A stretch of DNA of 10,091 nucleotides. Source: UBA4644 sp034933145. Lineage in GTDB: Bacteria; Bacillota; Clostridia; Oscillospirales; Butyricicoccaceae. Positions 1 to 5,883 of the stretch are shown here, one piece after another (position 1 is the first letter of the stretch; every line of letters begins with the position of its first letter). Made by a program: the position numbers and the translations under genes. The notes under the pieces are model-generated. The model saw nothing but the letters and a program-made list of their open reading frames with translations. It searched no databases and was not told where the DNA came from. Location of the stretch: the NCBI GenBank assembly GCA_034933145.1, contig JAYFOA010000076.1:1-10091 (forward strand), given 5' to 3'.

Positions 1-741
1 ACAAAGATCGATCATATCGCCAGTATCCGCAGCGCCCGTCCCTATTTCATTGATATGGCTCAGAGCTTTGGCGCAGTCTATATCCACTTTGGCGGCAGCG
101 TGCCGGCCTACAATGCCATCGCTGCCCGCAAAGACCTCATCGACCTCGACGGTATCAAGGGCAGTTGGGAGGGCACAGTTTTCTTCCGCGATCCGGGCCG
201 AAAGGCCGAACTGGGAAGCGAGCATTCGGTTTATACCACCGGGGAACTGCTGGGGAAAGCCTTTACAAAGATGGATGCCGATCTGTCACAGACGGAACAT
301 CCCTCTGCCTTTGCTTTTTCCGGTACCTCCGATGCTGCTTCGGGTGAAAGCGGCACCAAGGTGCAGATCGTCTTCAGTGAAAACCACAAACCATATTTTG
401 AATATGACCCCGGAATCGGCAAATATTTGCGGTATGAATATGGTGCAAAGCAGATGGACGGCTGGACGAACGAGCAAATTTCCGTAAAAAACGTGTTGAT
501 TCTTCGGATGGACGTTACCGACGTACCGAATAACGCATTGCATCTAATCGAGGTTCAGACTACCGGCAGCGGCGAAGGATATTATTTTTGCGAGGGACGT
601 TATATCCCAATCGTATGGTCAAAAGGCGCCTATAACGGTGAACTGAAAATTTGTGGCGCCGATGGACAGGAAATCCGCTTTGTCCCGGGCCAGACGTTTA
701 TCTCCTGTTGTGCTCGCACCGGAAAGGTGAACATCTGGTGA
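1..741 (+). CDS. DUF3048 (YerB-like) domain protein, C-terminal part, 5' end outside window
   Basis: The reading frame is open from base 1 to a TGA at 739-741, giving 246 residues without a start codon, so the N-terminus (probably a lipoprotein signal) lies upstream. Family signatures are visible: IGSIRSARPYF-type text at residues 8-17 (here IASIRSARPYFIDMA), then YIHFGGS near residue 25, and the C-terminal block with WSKGAYN, GQEIRFVPGQTFI typical of DUF3048. YerB in Bacillus is a predicted lipoprotein of unknown biochemical role, so no reaction can be assigned; a location on the outer face of the membrane is inferred from the family. The sequence runs at a GC content similar to the fumarase genes. 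A strong hairpin follows within 90 bases, and the next gene has its own ribosome binding site, so this gene probably ends its transcription unit. The family call is confident; the function is not known. Confidence 0.85.
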   Translation, partial: TKIDHIASIRSARPYFIDMAQSFGAVYIHFGGSVPAYNAIAARKDLIDLDGIKGSWEGTVFFRDPGRKAELGSEHSVYTTGELLGKAFTKMDADLSQTEHPSAFAFSGTSDAASGESGTKVQIVFSENHKPYFEYDPGIGKYLRYEYGAKQMDGWTNEQISVKNVLILRMDVTDVPNNALHLIEVQTTGSGEGYYFCEGRYIPIVWSKGAYNGELKICGADGQEIRFVPGQTFISCCARTGKVNIW

Positions 742-826
742 CCTTGTTTCCCGCCGCCGAGCGGCTGTTCCAGCCGGGGAAGTTGCTGTCATGGTTCAAA
801 TGCTCTGCAATATCCATATAAATTTC

Positions 827-855
827 GATCCCCGGCGCAATACGCGCCGGGGATC
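827..855 (+). terminator. 12-bp perfect hairpin, probable transcript end
   Basis: GATCCCCGGCGC (827-838) pairs perfectly with 844-855 around a 5-base loop, AATAC. It lies 86 bases after the stop codon of the DUF3048 gene. The downstream side lacks a real T run (CTGCTGTAGTCTT), so termination or mRNA 3'-end protection is inferred from stem strength and position. Confidence 0.5.
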
Positions 856-926
856 CTGCTGTAGTCTTGGCGGATACCTAGAATAAGCTGCGGATGCAAA
901 TACCGAACAAATAGGACGGATTCAGT

Positions 927-1562
927 ATGAAGGGATTATTTCTTTACGGCATAAACTGCACGCTGGATGTATGGAGCGACTTGCGGGATAAACTAAACGA
1001 CATAGATATTGTATATGCCGAATATCCCCATGAGATCACACAAAACGCATACACAATTACCGACATAACGAAATGGATATATGAAAAGTATGGCGGACAG
1101 CCTTACGATTTCATCGTCGGCCACAGCATGGGCGGTTTGATCGCGCTCGAGCTGGCAGCTAGATTTCACATAAACTGTAGCACCACCATTTTCATCGATT
1201 CCAATTTGCGACCTGCCGGAGATTTTTACCGGAACCTGATGCTGCCGGCCAACATGGTTAAATACGGTGATCAGATAAAACATATGTTTCAAGACGAAGC
1301 TCCATTTTATAAAGAGATTCTGAAATTATCACTGCAGACTGACTTTGATTATTCGCCGCTCATAAGCAAAATCAATGACCGGTTATTTGGCATCTATGGA
1401 GACCGCGGCATGCCGGCTTACGACAGAAAAATCGCTGACTTATGTCTCGATCCGATGGTCGAGGAAAAAATCAATTTTAAATTTGTGAAGAATTCATGCC
1501 ATATGCCCATGATTGAAAATCCGCAGGACTTGGCAGTGGTTCTCAGATCATGCCTGGAATAA
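927..1562 (+). CDS. Small alpha/beta hydrolase
   Basis: A 211-residue protein, short for the alpha/beta hydrolase fold but with the core in place. The nucleophile elbow is GHSMGG at residues 65-70, making Ser67 the likely nucleophile. Asp159 in GIYGDRG is a good candidate for the acid, and His192 in SCHMPMIENP, close to the C-terminus, is the likely catalytic histidine, in the usual order Ser-Asp-His. A short N-terminal strand (GLFLYGIN) replaces the usual HG oxyanion segment. No signal peptide or membrane span is seen, so it is probably cytoplasmic. The substrate cannot be told from sequence; esterase, lipase or thioesterase-like activity is possible. The start is chosen from ATAGGACGG (911-919), 7-10 bases before ATG. 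The gene stands alone between a hairpin and a terminator, and is visibly more AT-rich than the genes on either side, which may hint at separate origin. Confidence 0.85.
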   Translation: MKGLFLYGINCTLDVWSDLRDKLNDIDIVYAEYPHEITQNAYTITDITKWIYEKYGGQPYDFIVGHSMGGLIALELAARFHINCSTTIFIDSNLRPAGDFYRNLMLPANMVKYGDQIKHMFQDEAPFYKEILKLSLQTDFDYSPLISKINDRLFGIYGDRGMPAYDRKIADLCLDPMVEEKINFKFVKNSCHMPMIENPQDLAVVLRSCLE

Positions 1563-1747
1563 ACCATTGAGAACCGCCAATACCCAAAACACCCTATCGG
1601 TGTATTCTGTACTGTCCTTCCAGTTCTGCTTTTTACACCTATCGACCACCGGAAATCATTCCATTTTTATTCGCTGCCGGGCAGGTGATCTGGTCAGATG
1701 ACAAAATACTGCCCTCTCGCCCAAAATGCCGCCCGATGTAAAAACAT

Positions 1748-1776
1748 CGCCGGGCACATCTGCCCGGCGGTTTTTT
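1748..1776. terminator. Bidirectional intrinsic terminator between convergent genes
   Basis: CGCCGGGCA (1748-1756) pairs with TGCCCGGCG (1761-1769) around the loop CATC, and is followed on the plus strand by G and six Ts. On the minus strand the stem is followed by ATGTTTTTAC. It can therefore stop both the hydrolase transcript from the left and the membrane-protein transcript from the right. An overlapping hairpin, CGATGT/ACATCG (1734-1749), shares the CG at 1748-1749. Confidence 0.85.
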
Positions 1777-1782
1777 GTCCGA

Positions 1783-2352
1783 TTATGTAAACAGCGCCAC
1801 CGCCGCCCGCGCCAACGGCGGTGCCAGATACCAGTAGACCAACTCCGAAATTCCCAGAATCGCGGCACAGAGAAGAGTCGTCAGGTAATAAACATTATCG
1901 GGGTGGCTTTTTCCCCGGTTCAGGCGTTTTCCGACCGGCTGAAGCGCCTGCAGCGACAGCAGCAGCAGCGCAGATACCGATAGAAAGCCGCTGCCGAACG
2001 CCAATGCGAACGATGCACCCCAACCGGGCGCGCCTAGCACCCCTACGCAGGCAGTCACGGTCAATGATAGCAGCAATCCTTTGAGAAAAAATGCCAGCGC
2101 GCACATTGGCGCGCCTTTTCGTACAAAGGCTGCAGCAAATACCAGCGCAAGCAGAATAAGGTCAAAGCAGATCATCCGGATTGCCGGCGTGCCTCCGCCG
2201 CCCAACAGCCGGCTCGTCAGCAAAAGAGTAGTCGTGCCGTCGGCCGAGGCCCACAGACTGCCCGCCACGGCGCCGACAGAGAATGCGCCGATCAGCAGCA
2301 TCAAATACGACATCGGTATGCCGCTCTGCGATGTGGTTGTCCGTTTTTTCAT
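1783..2352 (-). CDS. SpoIIM-like integral membrane protein
   Basis: A 189-residue, very hydrophobic protein with about five membrane spans (roughly residues 14-34, 59-78, 82-104, 112-136 and 155-178). The layout resembles stage II sporulation protein M: an N-terminal span rich in Gly (LLIGAFSVGAVAGSL), a central FLKG turn (residues 89-92) followed by a Gly/Ala-rich span, and a C-terminal span running into a glutamate and an aromatic/Pro segment (GISELVYWYLAPPL, 167-180). In Bacillus, SpoIIM acts with SpoIID and SpoIIP in the mother-cell membrane during engulfment; that role here is inference. Similarity was judged by eye and is modest, so an unrelated five-span protein remains possible. The start is supported by CAGGTGATGG about 6-10 bases upstream on the minus strand. 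It is transcribed alone, convergent with the hydrolase, and ends at the shared terminator. Confidence 0.5.
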   Translation of the reverse strand: MKKRTTTSQSGIPMSYLMLLIGAFSVGAVAGSLWASADGTTTLLLTSRLLGGGGTPAIRMICFDLILLALVFAAAFVRKGAPMCALAFFLKGLLLSLTVTACVGVLGAPGWGASFALAFGSGFLSVSALLLLSLQALQPVGKRLNRGKSHPDNVYYLTTLLCAAILGISELVYWYLAPPLARAAVALFT

Positions 2353-2399
2353 ACTTCCATCACCTGCTGCAATCTATGCATCCCTTGGTAAAAAAAGAC

Positions 2400-2428
2400 T
2401 TGTCATTTTCGTATATGTGCTTTATAAT
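2400..2428 (+). promoter_or_regulatory. Sigma-A promoter of tRNA-Leu
   Basis: TTGTCA (2400-2405) and TATAAT (2423-2428) are separated by exactly 17 bases. The expected start near 2435 lies about 7 bases before the mature tRNA 5' end. Confidence 0.85.
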
Positions 2429-2441
2429 TAATGATGCACTT

Positions 2442-2523
2442 GCCGGTGTGGCGGAATGGCAGACGCGCCTGACTCAAAATCAGGAGGGAAACCGTGTGGG
2501 TTCGAGTCCCACCACCGGTACCA
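2442..2523 (+). tRNA. tRNA-Leu (anticodon CAA)
   Basis: The full cloverleaf can be folded by hand. The acceptor stem is GCCGGTG (2442-2448) with CACCGGT (2513-2519), the last pair being G-U. The D stem is GCG/CGC (2451-2453, 2464-2466). The anticodon stem CCTGA/TCAGG (2468-2472, 2480-2484) encloses the loop CTCAAAA with anticodon CAA at 2475-2477, which reads UUG leucine codons. The T arm is GTGGG-TTCGAGT-CCCAC (2496-2512). Discriminator A and an encoded CCA end at 2523. The variable arm (2485-2495, 11 bases, two-pair stem with a GAAA loop) is present but short for a class II leucine tRNA. Confidence 0.97.
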
Positions 2524-2528
2524 TGCAG

Positions 2529-2568
2529 AACAAAGCCCGTTGACTTCATGTTGACGGGCTTTGTTTTA
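2529..2568 (+). terminator. Intrinsic terminator of tRNA-Leu
   Basis: AACAAAGCCCGT (2529-2540) pairs perfectly over 12 bases with 2554-2565, and the stem runs into TTTT. It starts 6 bases after the tRNA CCA end, making the tRNA a single-gene unit. Confidence 0.9.
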
Positions 2569-2682
2569 CATTTTTATATTTGATGGCGATCAGGAAAAAT
2601 TAAAGGCATGTACATTTTCAAAAAATCGACAACTGGCCAGTCTAAATCAGTACCCCATCTTGCACGATTTAGTATAGCATAG

Positions 2683-2723
2683 AAAAACTCCTCATCGCCT
2701 TTGATGGCAGCAAGGAGTTTTTT
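2683..2723. terminator. Bidirectional terminator-like hairpin
   Basis: AAAAACTCCT (2683-2692) pairs with AGGAGTTTTT (2713-2722), with an extra inner CATC/GATG pairing (2693-2696, 2703-2706). The stem ends in six Ts on the plus strand and five on the minus strand. No convincing gene ends directly into it, so it may be a relic of a lost gene. Confidence 0.6.
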
Positions 2724-2978
2724 GTTCCGGTAAGTGCAGATACAGCGTTTCTGACAGCATTCCTTGTAAATGACCTGTTTTTGTGATAAAATCACTGTAC
2801 AAATAGCATGATATTGTAAAATTACTTCAAAAGAGTCATTTTTTCAAACCACATATTCATGGATAAATCGGTAATTTTCCCTTGGCATATCGAAAATGTC
2901 AAAGGAAAGGGAGAATATAACACCCTGACTATCAGCCATCGCCAAACCCTAATACCGAAGAGAAATGTGGTGATATAT

Positions 2979-4688
2979 ATGAAGAAAGAGAACGCGCATA
3001 GCAAATCACTGAAAATCACGATAATATATTCTATTATAGGTTGTGTATGGATTTTGCTCTCCGATAAATTCGTACAGATTAATTTTTCCGAACAGTCCCA
3101 AGTAATGTTTTATTCTATTGCTAAAGGACTTGTATATGTATTTATCACTTCAGTTCTGATCTTTGGACTTACTTACTCGGCTATGAAAAAGACTGTAAAT
3201 GCAAAAGAATCACTAAGCGAAGTCAATATTGAGTTGGAGAAATCGATAAAATTATATAAAGATTTGTATCACGAATTTGAAAAAAAGCAGGCGTTGCTTA
3301 AGTCCATGATCAATTCCATTCCGGATCTTATATTTTATAAGGATACCCATGGCGTTTATTTGGGGTGCAATACGGCTTTTGAAGTTTTTTCCGGAAAGCT
3401 TGAAACGGAAATTGTCGGGAGTACGGATAAGGACCTGTTCCCTGCTGAGGAGGCAGCGCAATTTCAAAATATGGATGCTGAGATGATGCGAATCAATGCG
3501 TTCCGAAAAAATGAGGAACGCGTAAAATACCCAAATGGCAGTACCGTAATATTTGAAACACTCAAAACACCTTATTATGATTTTGAAGGCCTAATGATTG
3601 GCCTGATCGGGATCAGTCGAGATATAACAGAACGTAAAAACAGAGAAGAGACGATTCAGTACCTAAGTTATCATGATGCTTTGACGGGAATTTTTAACCG
3701 AGCTTATTTCCAAGAGGCGAAAATTACTTTGGACAATACCAAGTATCTCCCTCTTTCCGTGATTGTCGGCGACCTTAATGGAATGAAAATGATCAATGAT
3801 GCTTTCGGACACATGGAAGGAGATAACCTTCTAAAAGAAATTGCAGATATATTGATTCGATGCAGCAGAAAAAGTGATATTGTGACCAGAACTGGTGGGG
3901 ATGAATTTTCGATTTTAATGCCCAATACAGATGGACAAACTGCAAAAACAATTGTAGAGCATATCCGCGCTTTATGCCAAAAAAAACGTGAGCGAAACAA
4001 TTCTATTTTTACCGATATTGCACTCGGATTTGCCACAAGAACCGATATGTCCACTTCATTGGACAGGACACTGATATTAGCAGAAGACTTAATGTACAGG
4101 CGCAAACTGTTAGAGGAAAAAAGCCTTCACAATGATTTTTTAGCTTCCATCAAAACGACTATGTTTGAAAAAAGTAATGAAACTGAAGAACATGCCGAAC
4201 GGCTTGCGGAATTGTCAAAAAAACTGGGGAAGGCGATGGGGCTTTCTGAAGATAAACTGGATGAACTGGAATTGGTCGCCATGCTGCATGATCTAGGAAA
4301 AATCAGTATCGACAAGAATATTTTAACGAAATCAGAAAAGTTAAATGACACTGAATGGCAGGAGGTTAAAAAACATCCAGAAGTCGGTTTTAGGATTGCA
4401 AATTCCACTTCCGAGCTAAGCCATATTGCGGAATATATCCTTTGCCATCATGAGCACTGGGATGGCAAAGGATACCCTATTGGTTTATCCGGAACGGATA
4501 TCCCATTGATTTCACGTATTATCACCATAGTAGATGCTTACGATGCCATGACCCATGACCGAGCATACCGAAAAGCCTTGCCTATAGATACAGCTAAAAA
4601 AGAGATCCTACAGCATGCAGGATCTCAGTTTGACCCGGATATCGCTAACCTTTTTGTAAATTCAGTTCTGTCTATCGATACTGAATAA
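2979..4688 (+). CDS. Membrane-anchored PAS-GGDEF-HD-GYP protein (c-di-GMP turnover)
   Basis: A 569-residue protein that probably both makes and breaks cyclic di-GMP. Two membrane spans (about residues 11-28 and 48-66) are followed by a short coiled stretch (70-110), a PAS sensor domain (about 108-220, ending in the classic ISRDITERK), a GGDEF diguanylate cyclase domain (about 230-380) and an HD-GYP phosphodiesterase domain (about 395-565). The cyclase signature GGDEF is intact (306-310), with an RxxD product-inhibition site at 297-300. The phosphodiesterase has HDLGK (437-441), HHEHWDGKGYP (490-500) and DAYDAM (519-524). The frame is open back to an ATG at 2859, but that codon has no ribosome binding site; GTGGTGAT (2967-2974) just before the ATG at 2979 sets the start, and the first membrane span then begins near residue 11. 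The gene has its own unit. What the PAS domain senses is unknown, and net activity cannot be predicted. Confidence 0.93.
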   Translation: MKKENAHSKSLKITIIYSIIGCVWILLSDKFVQINFSEQSQVMFYSIAKGLVYVFITSVLIFGLTYSAMKKTVNAKESLSEVNIELEKSIKLYKDLYHEFEKKQALLKSMINSIPDLIFYKDTHGVYLGCNTAFEVFSGKLETEIVGSTDKDLFPAEEAAQFQNMDAEMMRINAFRKNEERVKYPNGSTVIFETLKTPYYDFEGLMIGLIGISRDITERKNREETIQYLSYHDALTGIFNRAYFQEAKITLDNTKYLPLSVIVGDLNGMKMINDAFGHMEGDNLLKEIADILIRCSRKSDIVTRTGGDEFSILMPNTDGQTAKTIVEHIRALCQKKRERNNSIFTDIALGFATRTDMSTSLDRTLILAEDLMYRRKLLEEKSLHNDFLASIKTTMFEKSNETEEHAERLAELSKKLGKAMGLSEDKLDELELVAMLHDLGKISIDKNILTKSEKLNDTEWQEVKKHPEVGFRIANSTSELSHIAEYILCHHEHWDGKGYPIGLSGTDIPLISRIITIVDAYDAMTHDRAYRKALPIDTAKKEILQHAGSQFDPDIANLFVNSVLSIDTE

Positions 4689-5092
4689 TTTCGATTTTGA
4701 TATAAGCTCACAAATAGGTTACTGCGAGATTCATCCTGCTTCTATGTTCGATTCAAGGATTTTAAGTCCTTAGCTCAAAGGGACAATCAGCAGGGACAAA
4801 GGGGATCACACATTAAGACAGATTTCTTTAAAAAATTTGATTGTATGCTTTTTTCCCCGTTAATGGCTGCCGCCTCCGGCAGCCATTTTCACTTCTGCTA
4901 AAATAAAACCGGGAAGTTTGCTTATGTGCGTTGCCTGCTCTCTTACCTACATGGCTACTGCAGTGTCTTGCGTACCTTCCCGCCTTGTGAGCGACCAAGC
5001 CATACAGAATTTTTTATGCTTTTTCTTGAAAATGTAAAAAAGTAGAAGCCATCGGCACCTCTTTCTCATATAATAAACCGGAGGGATGTGTT
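4689..5092. other. 404-base intergenic stretch with one terminator
   Basis: The only firm element is the terminator at 4862-4890. A 37-codon plus-strand frame (4924-5037) has no convincing ribosome binding site or recognisable content. A 5-bp stem with 7-base loop at 4755-4771 resembles an anticodon arm, but no tRNA can be folded around it. The stretch just before the next gene carries CATATAATA (5067-5075), discussed with that gene. Confidence 0.5.
4862..4890 (+). terminator. Intrinsic terminator after the GGDEF/HD-GYP gene
   Basis: AATGGCTGCCG (4862-4872) pairs over 11 bases with CGGCAGCCATT (4877-4887) around a 4-base loop, followed by TT and CACTT. It lies 174 bases after the stop codon. 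The short T run makes efficiency uncertain. Confidence 0.7.
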
Positions 5093-5248
5093 ATGCCTGA
5101 TTCGAACACGGATATCGCCAAGCTATGTGTATTCGCCGCTATCTTTTGGCTTGGGGGAACCATTATTTTTTTAATTGCGGCATATAAGGTTTATCAGCCA
5201 AAACAGTTGAACCCGAACATAAATATGAATTGTGGATGCATGCCTTAA
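5093..5248 (+). CDS. Small single-span membrane protein (51 residues), unknown function
   Basis: A short gene with a strong ribosome binding site, GGAGGG (5080-5085), 7 bases before ATG. The product begins MPDSNTDIAK, has one hydrophobic span at about residues 11-32 (LCVFAAIFWLGG then TIIFLIAAY), and ends in a polar tail with two cysteines in CGCMP (residues 47-51). No family is recognised. The good ribosome binding site, the clear membrane span and the downstream hairpins favour a real gene. CATATAATA at 5067-5075 fits the -10 pattern CATAnnnTA of sigma-K promoters, and its inner TATAAT would equally fit sigma-A, but no matching -35 element is found for either. It lies upstream of, and in the same direction as, the two-gene cassette at 5500-6401, with hairpins between them, so co-transcription is unlikely. 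Confidence 0.65.
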   Translation: MPDSNTDIAKLCVFAAIFWLGGTIIFLIAAYKVYQPKQLNPNINMNCGCMP

Positions 5249-5302
5249 TTATCTTCCAAAACGCATTCAGAAGCCTGTGTAAGCTTTATCTTCCTACATA
5301 AC

Positions 5303-5336
5303 GGCGGCTTTGCTACATGTTTACTGCAAAGCCGCC
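5303..5336. terminator. 11-bp hairpin after the small membrane-protein gene
   Basis: GGCGGCTTTGC (5303-5313) pairs perfectly with GCAAAGCCGCC (5326-5336) around a 12-base loop. It begins 54 bases after the stop codon. There is no T run on either strand, so it may protect or pause transcripts rather than end them. Confidence 0.45.
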
Positions 5337-5383
5337 CTGCCATCCAAATTGTATTACGCATGGAAACGTCTATCACTCGACCA

Positions 5384-5420
5384 TGCATCCGTACGTCTGA
5401 ACGAACGGATGTACTTTTTT
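5384..5420 (+). terminator. Intrinsic terminator before the two-gene cassette
   Basis: TGCATCCGT (5384-5392) pairs with ACGGATGTA (5405-5413), including one G-U pair, followed by C and six Ts. It separates the small membrane-protein gene from the cassette at 5500. Confidence 0.75.
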
Positions 5421-5429
5421 CTGCGCCGA

Positions 5430-5457
5430 ACACTTCTTCGGCTTATGTCATACACTA
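5430..5457 (+). promoter_or_regulatory. Candidate mother-cell sporulation promoter (sigma-K/sigma-E type)
   Basis: CATACACTA at 5449-5457 matches the sigma-K -10 pattern CATAnnnTA exactly and the sigma-E -10 pattern CATACAnT as well. An AC dinucleotide at 5430-5431 lies 17 bases upstream, the spacing expected of a sigma-K -35 element. A start near 5464 would leave a leader of about 36 bases. The -35 is only two bases, so chance is a real alternative. No sigma-A promoter with proper spacing is seen; TTGACA at 5471-5476 has no -10 partner. Confidence 0.35.
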
Positions 5458-5499
5458 CTGATGAGTGACTTTGACATTGCGCAATGAGGTGAGCCTTCA

Positions 5500-5883
5500 A
5501 TGACAACGGAGCGATGCAGTAAAATCCTGATCAAATGTCTCCCAAATTACCGTCCTTGGTTTGAATATACAGTCACCGTATTTGATTCGCACAATCAGGT
5601 GATCTACGAAGGGGTCACGTCCGAAGACGGCATGGCTGAACTTCAGGTTGCCGCATGCGACGAATATAAGATCCGGGTGGGTTCCCGAAAACCACTGAGC
5701 CCGTCAGCCATCTGCCGTTGGCTGACGTTGTGTCCGTGCGAGGACTGCAGCCTGTATTTTATCTTTAGCCCCGTTTTTTGCCCACGCCACATAACAAGGG
5801 CAACCTTTTTCCTTACAGACCGGAATTATCCAGGTCTACCAATATCAAAAGGAGAGATAACCTTATGGCGAGCCCCTATGTAA
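5500..5883 (+). CDS. Cys-rich small protein with C-terminal LTDxNYxGLPI motif, first gene of cassette
   Basis: A 127-residue protein of no recognised family. Residues 22-62 (EYTVTVFDSHNQVIYEG, then TSEDGMAEL) read like a short beta-sandwich of the prealbumin or carboxypeptidase-regulatory type. Eight cysteines are present (6, 13, 53, 72, 78, 80, 83, 94), four of them within CPCEDC and the following turn. The C-terminal part carries LTDRNYPGLPI at residues 105-115, matching the end of the next gene's product. No signal peptide or membrane span is seen. The start is set by GAGGTGA (5486-5492), 7 bases before ATG. The last 19 bases overlap the next gene in another frame, and the next gene's ribosome binding site lies inside the codons that follow the motif, so the two are translated from one mRNA. 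A role on the spore or cell surface is possible but is inference. Confidence 0.75.
   Translation: MTTERCSKILIKCLPNYRPWFEYTVTVFDSHNQVIYEGVTSEDGMAELQVAACDEYKIRVGSRKPLSPSAICRWLTLCPCEDCSLYFIFSPVFCPRHITRATFFLTDRNYPGLPISKGEITLWRAPM

Larger units (their letters stand above)
2524..2978. other. Gene-poor stretch between tRNA-Leu and the GGDEF/HD-GYP gene
   Basis: Apart from the tRNA terminator and the hairpin at 2683-2723, nothing firm is seen. A minus-strand frame at 2795-2574 (73 codons, GTG start) has no ribosome binding site and contains the 2683-2723 terminator hairpin, so it is judged a chance frame or a gene remnant. A short inverted repeat GTGAT-AAA-ATCAC lies at 2783-2795 ahead of the next gene. 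The last 120 bases are in frame with the following gene but are treated as leader. Confidence 0.5.

Noticed and set aside
2783..2795. GTGAT-AAA-ATCAC inverted repeat resembling a CRP/FNR-type site
   Set aside because: The repeat has odd symmetry (13 bases) and wrong spacing for CRP or FNR sites; a chance match in AT-rich DNA is likely.
2859..2978. Upstream in-frame ATG that would add 40 residues to the GGDEF/HD-GYP protein
   Set aside because: No ribosome binding site precedes 2859, and the ATG at 2979 has GGTGAT at the right distance and puts the first membrane span near the N-terminus.
4755..4771. AAGGA-TTTTAAG-TCCTT, a 5-bp stem with 7-base loop like an anticodon arm, close to a TTCGATT string
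   Set aside because: No acceptor, D or T stem can be folded around it on either strand, so it is not a tRNA or a clear remnant.
5245..5433. 62-codon minus-strand frame
   Set aside because: It runs through the 5303-5336 hairpin and the 5384-5420 terminator and has no ribosome binding site or family features.
5471..5476. TTGACA as a -35 element for the cassette
   Set aside because: A -10 at 17 bases would fall on the start codon of the first gene, and none is present there.
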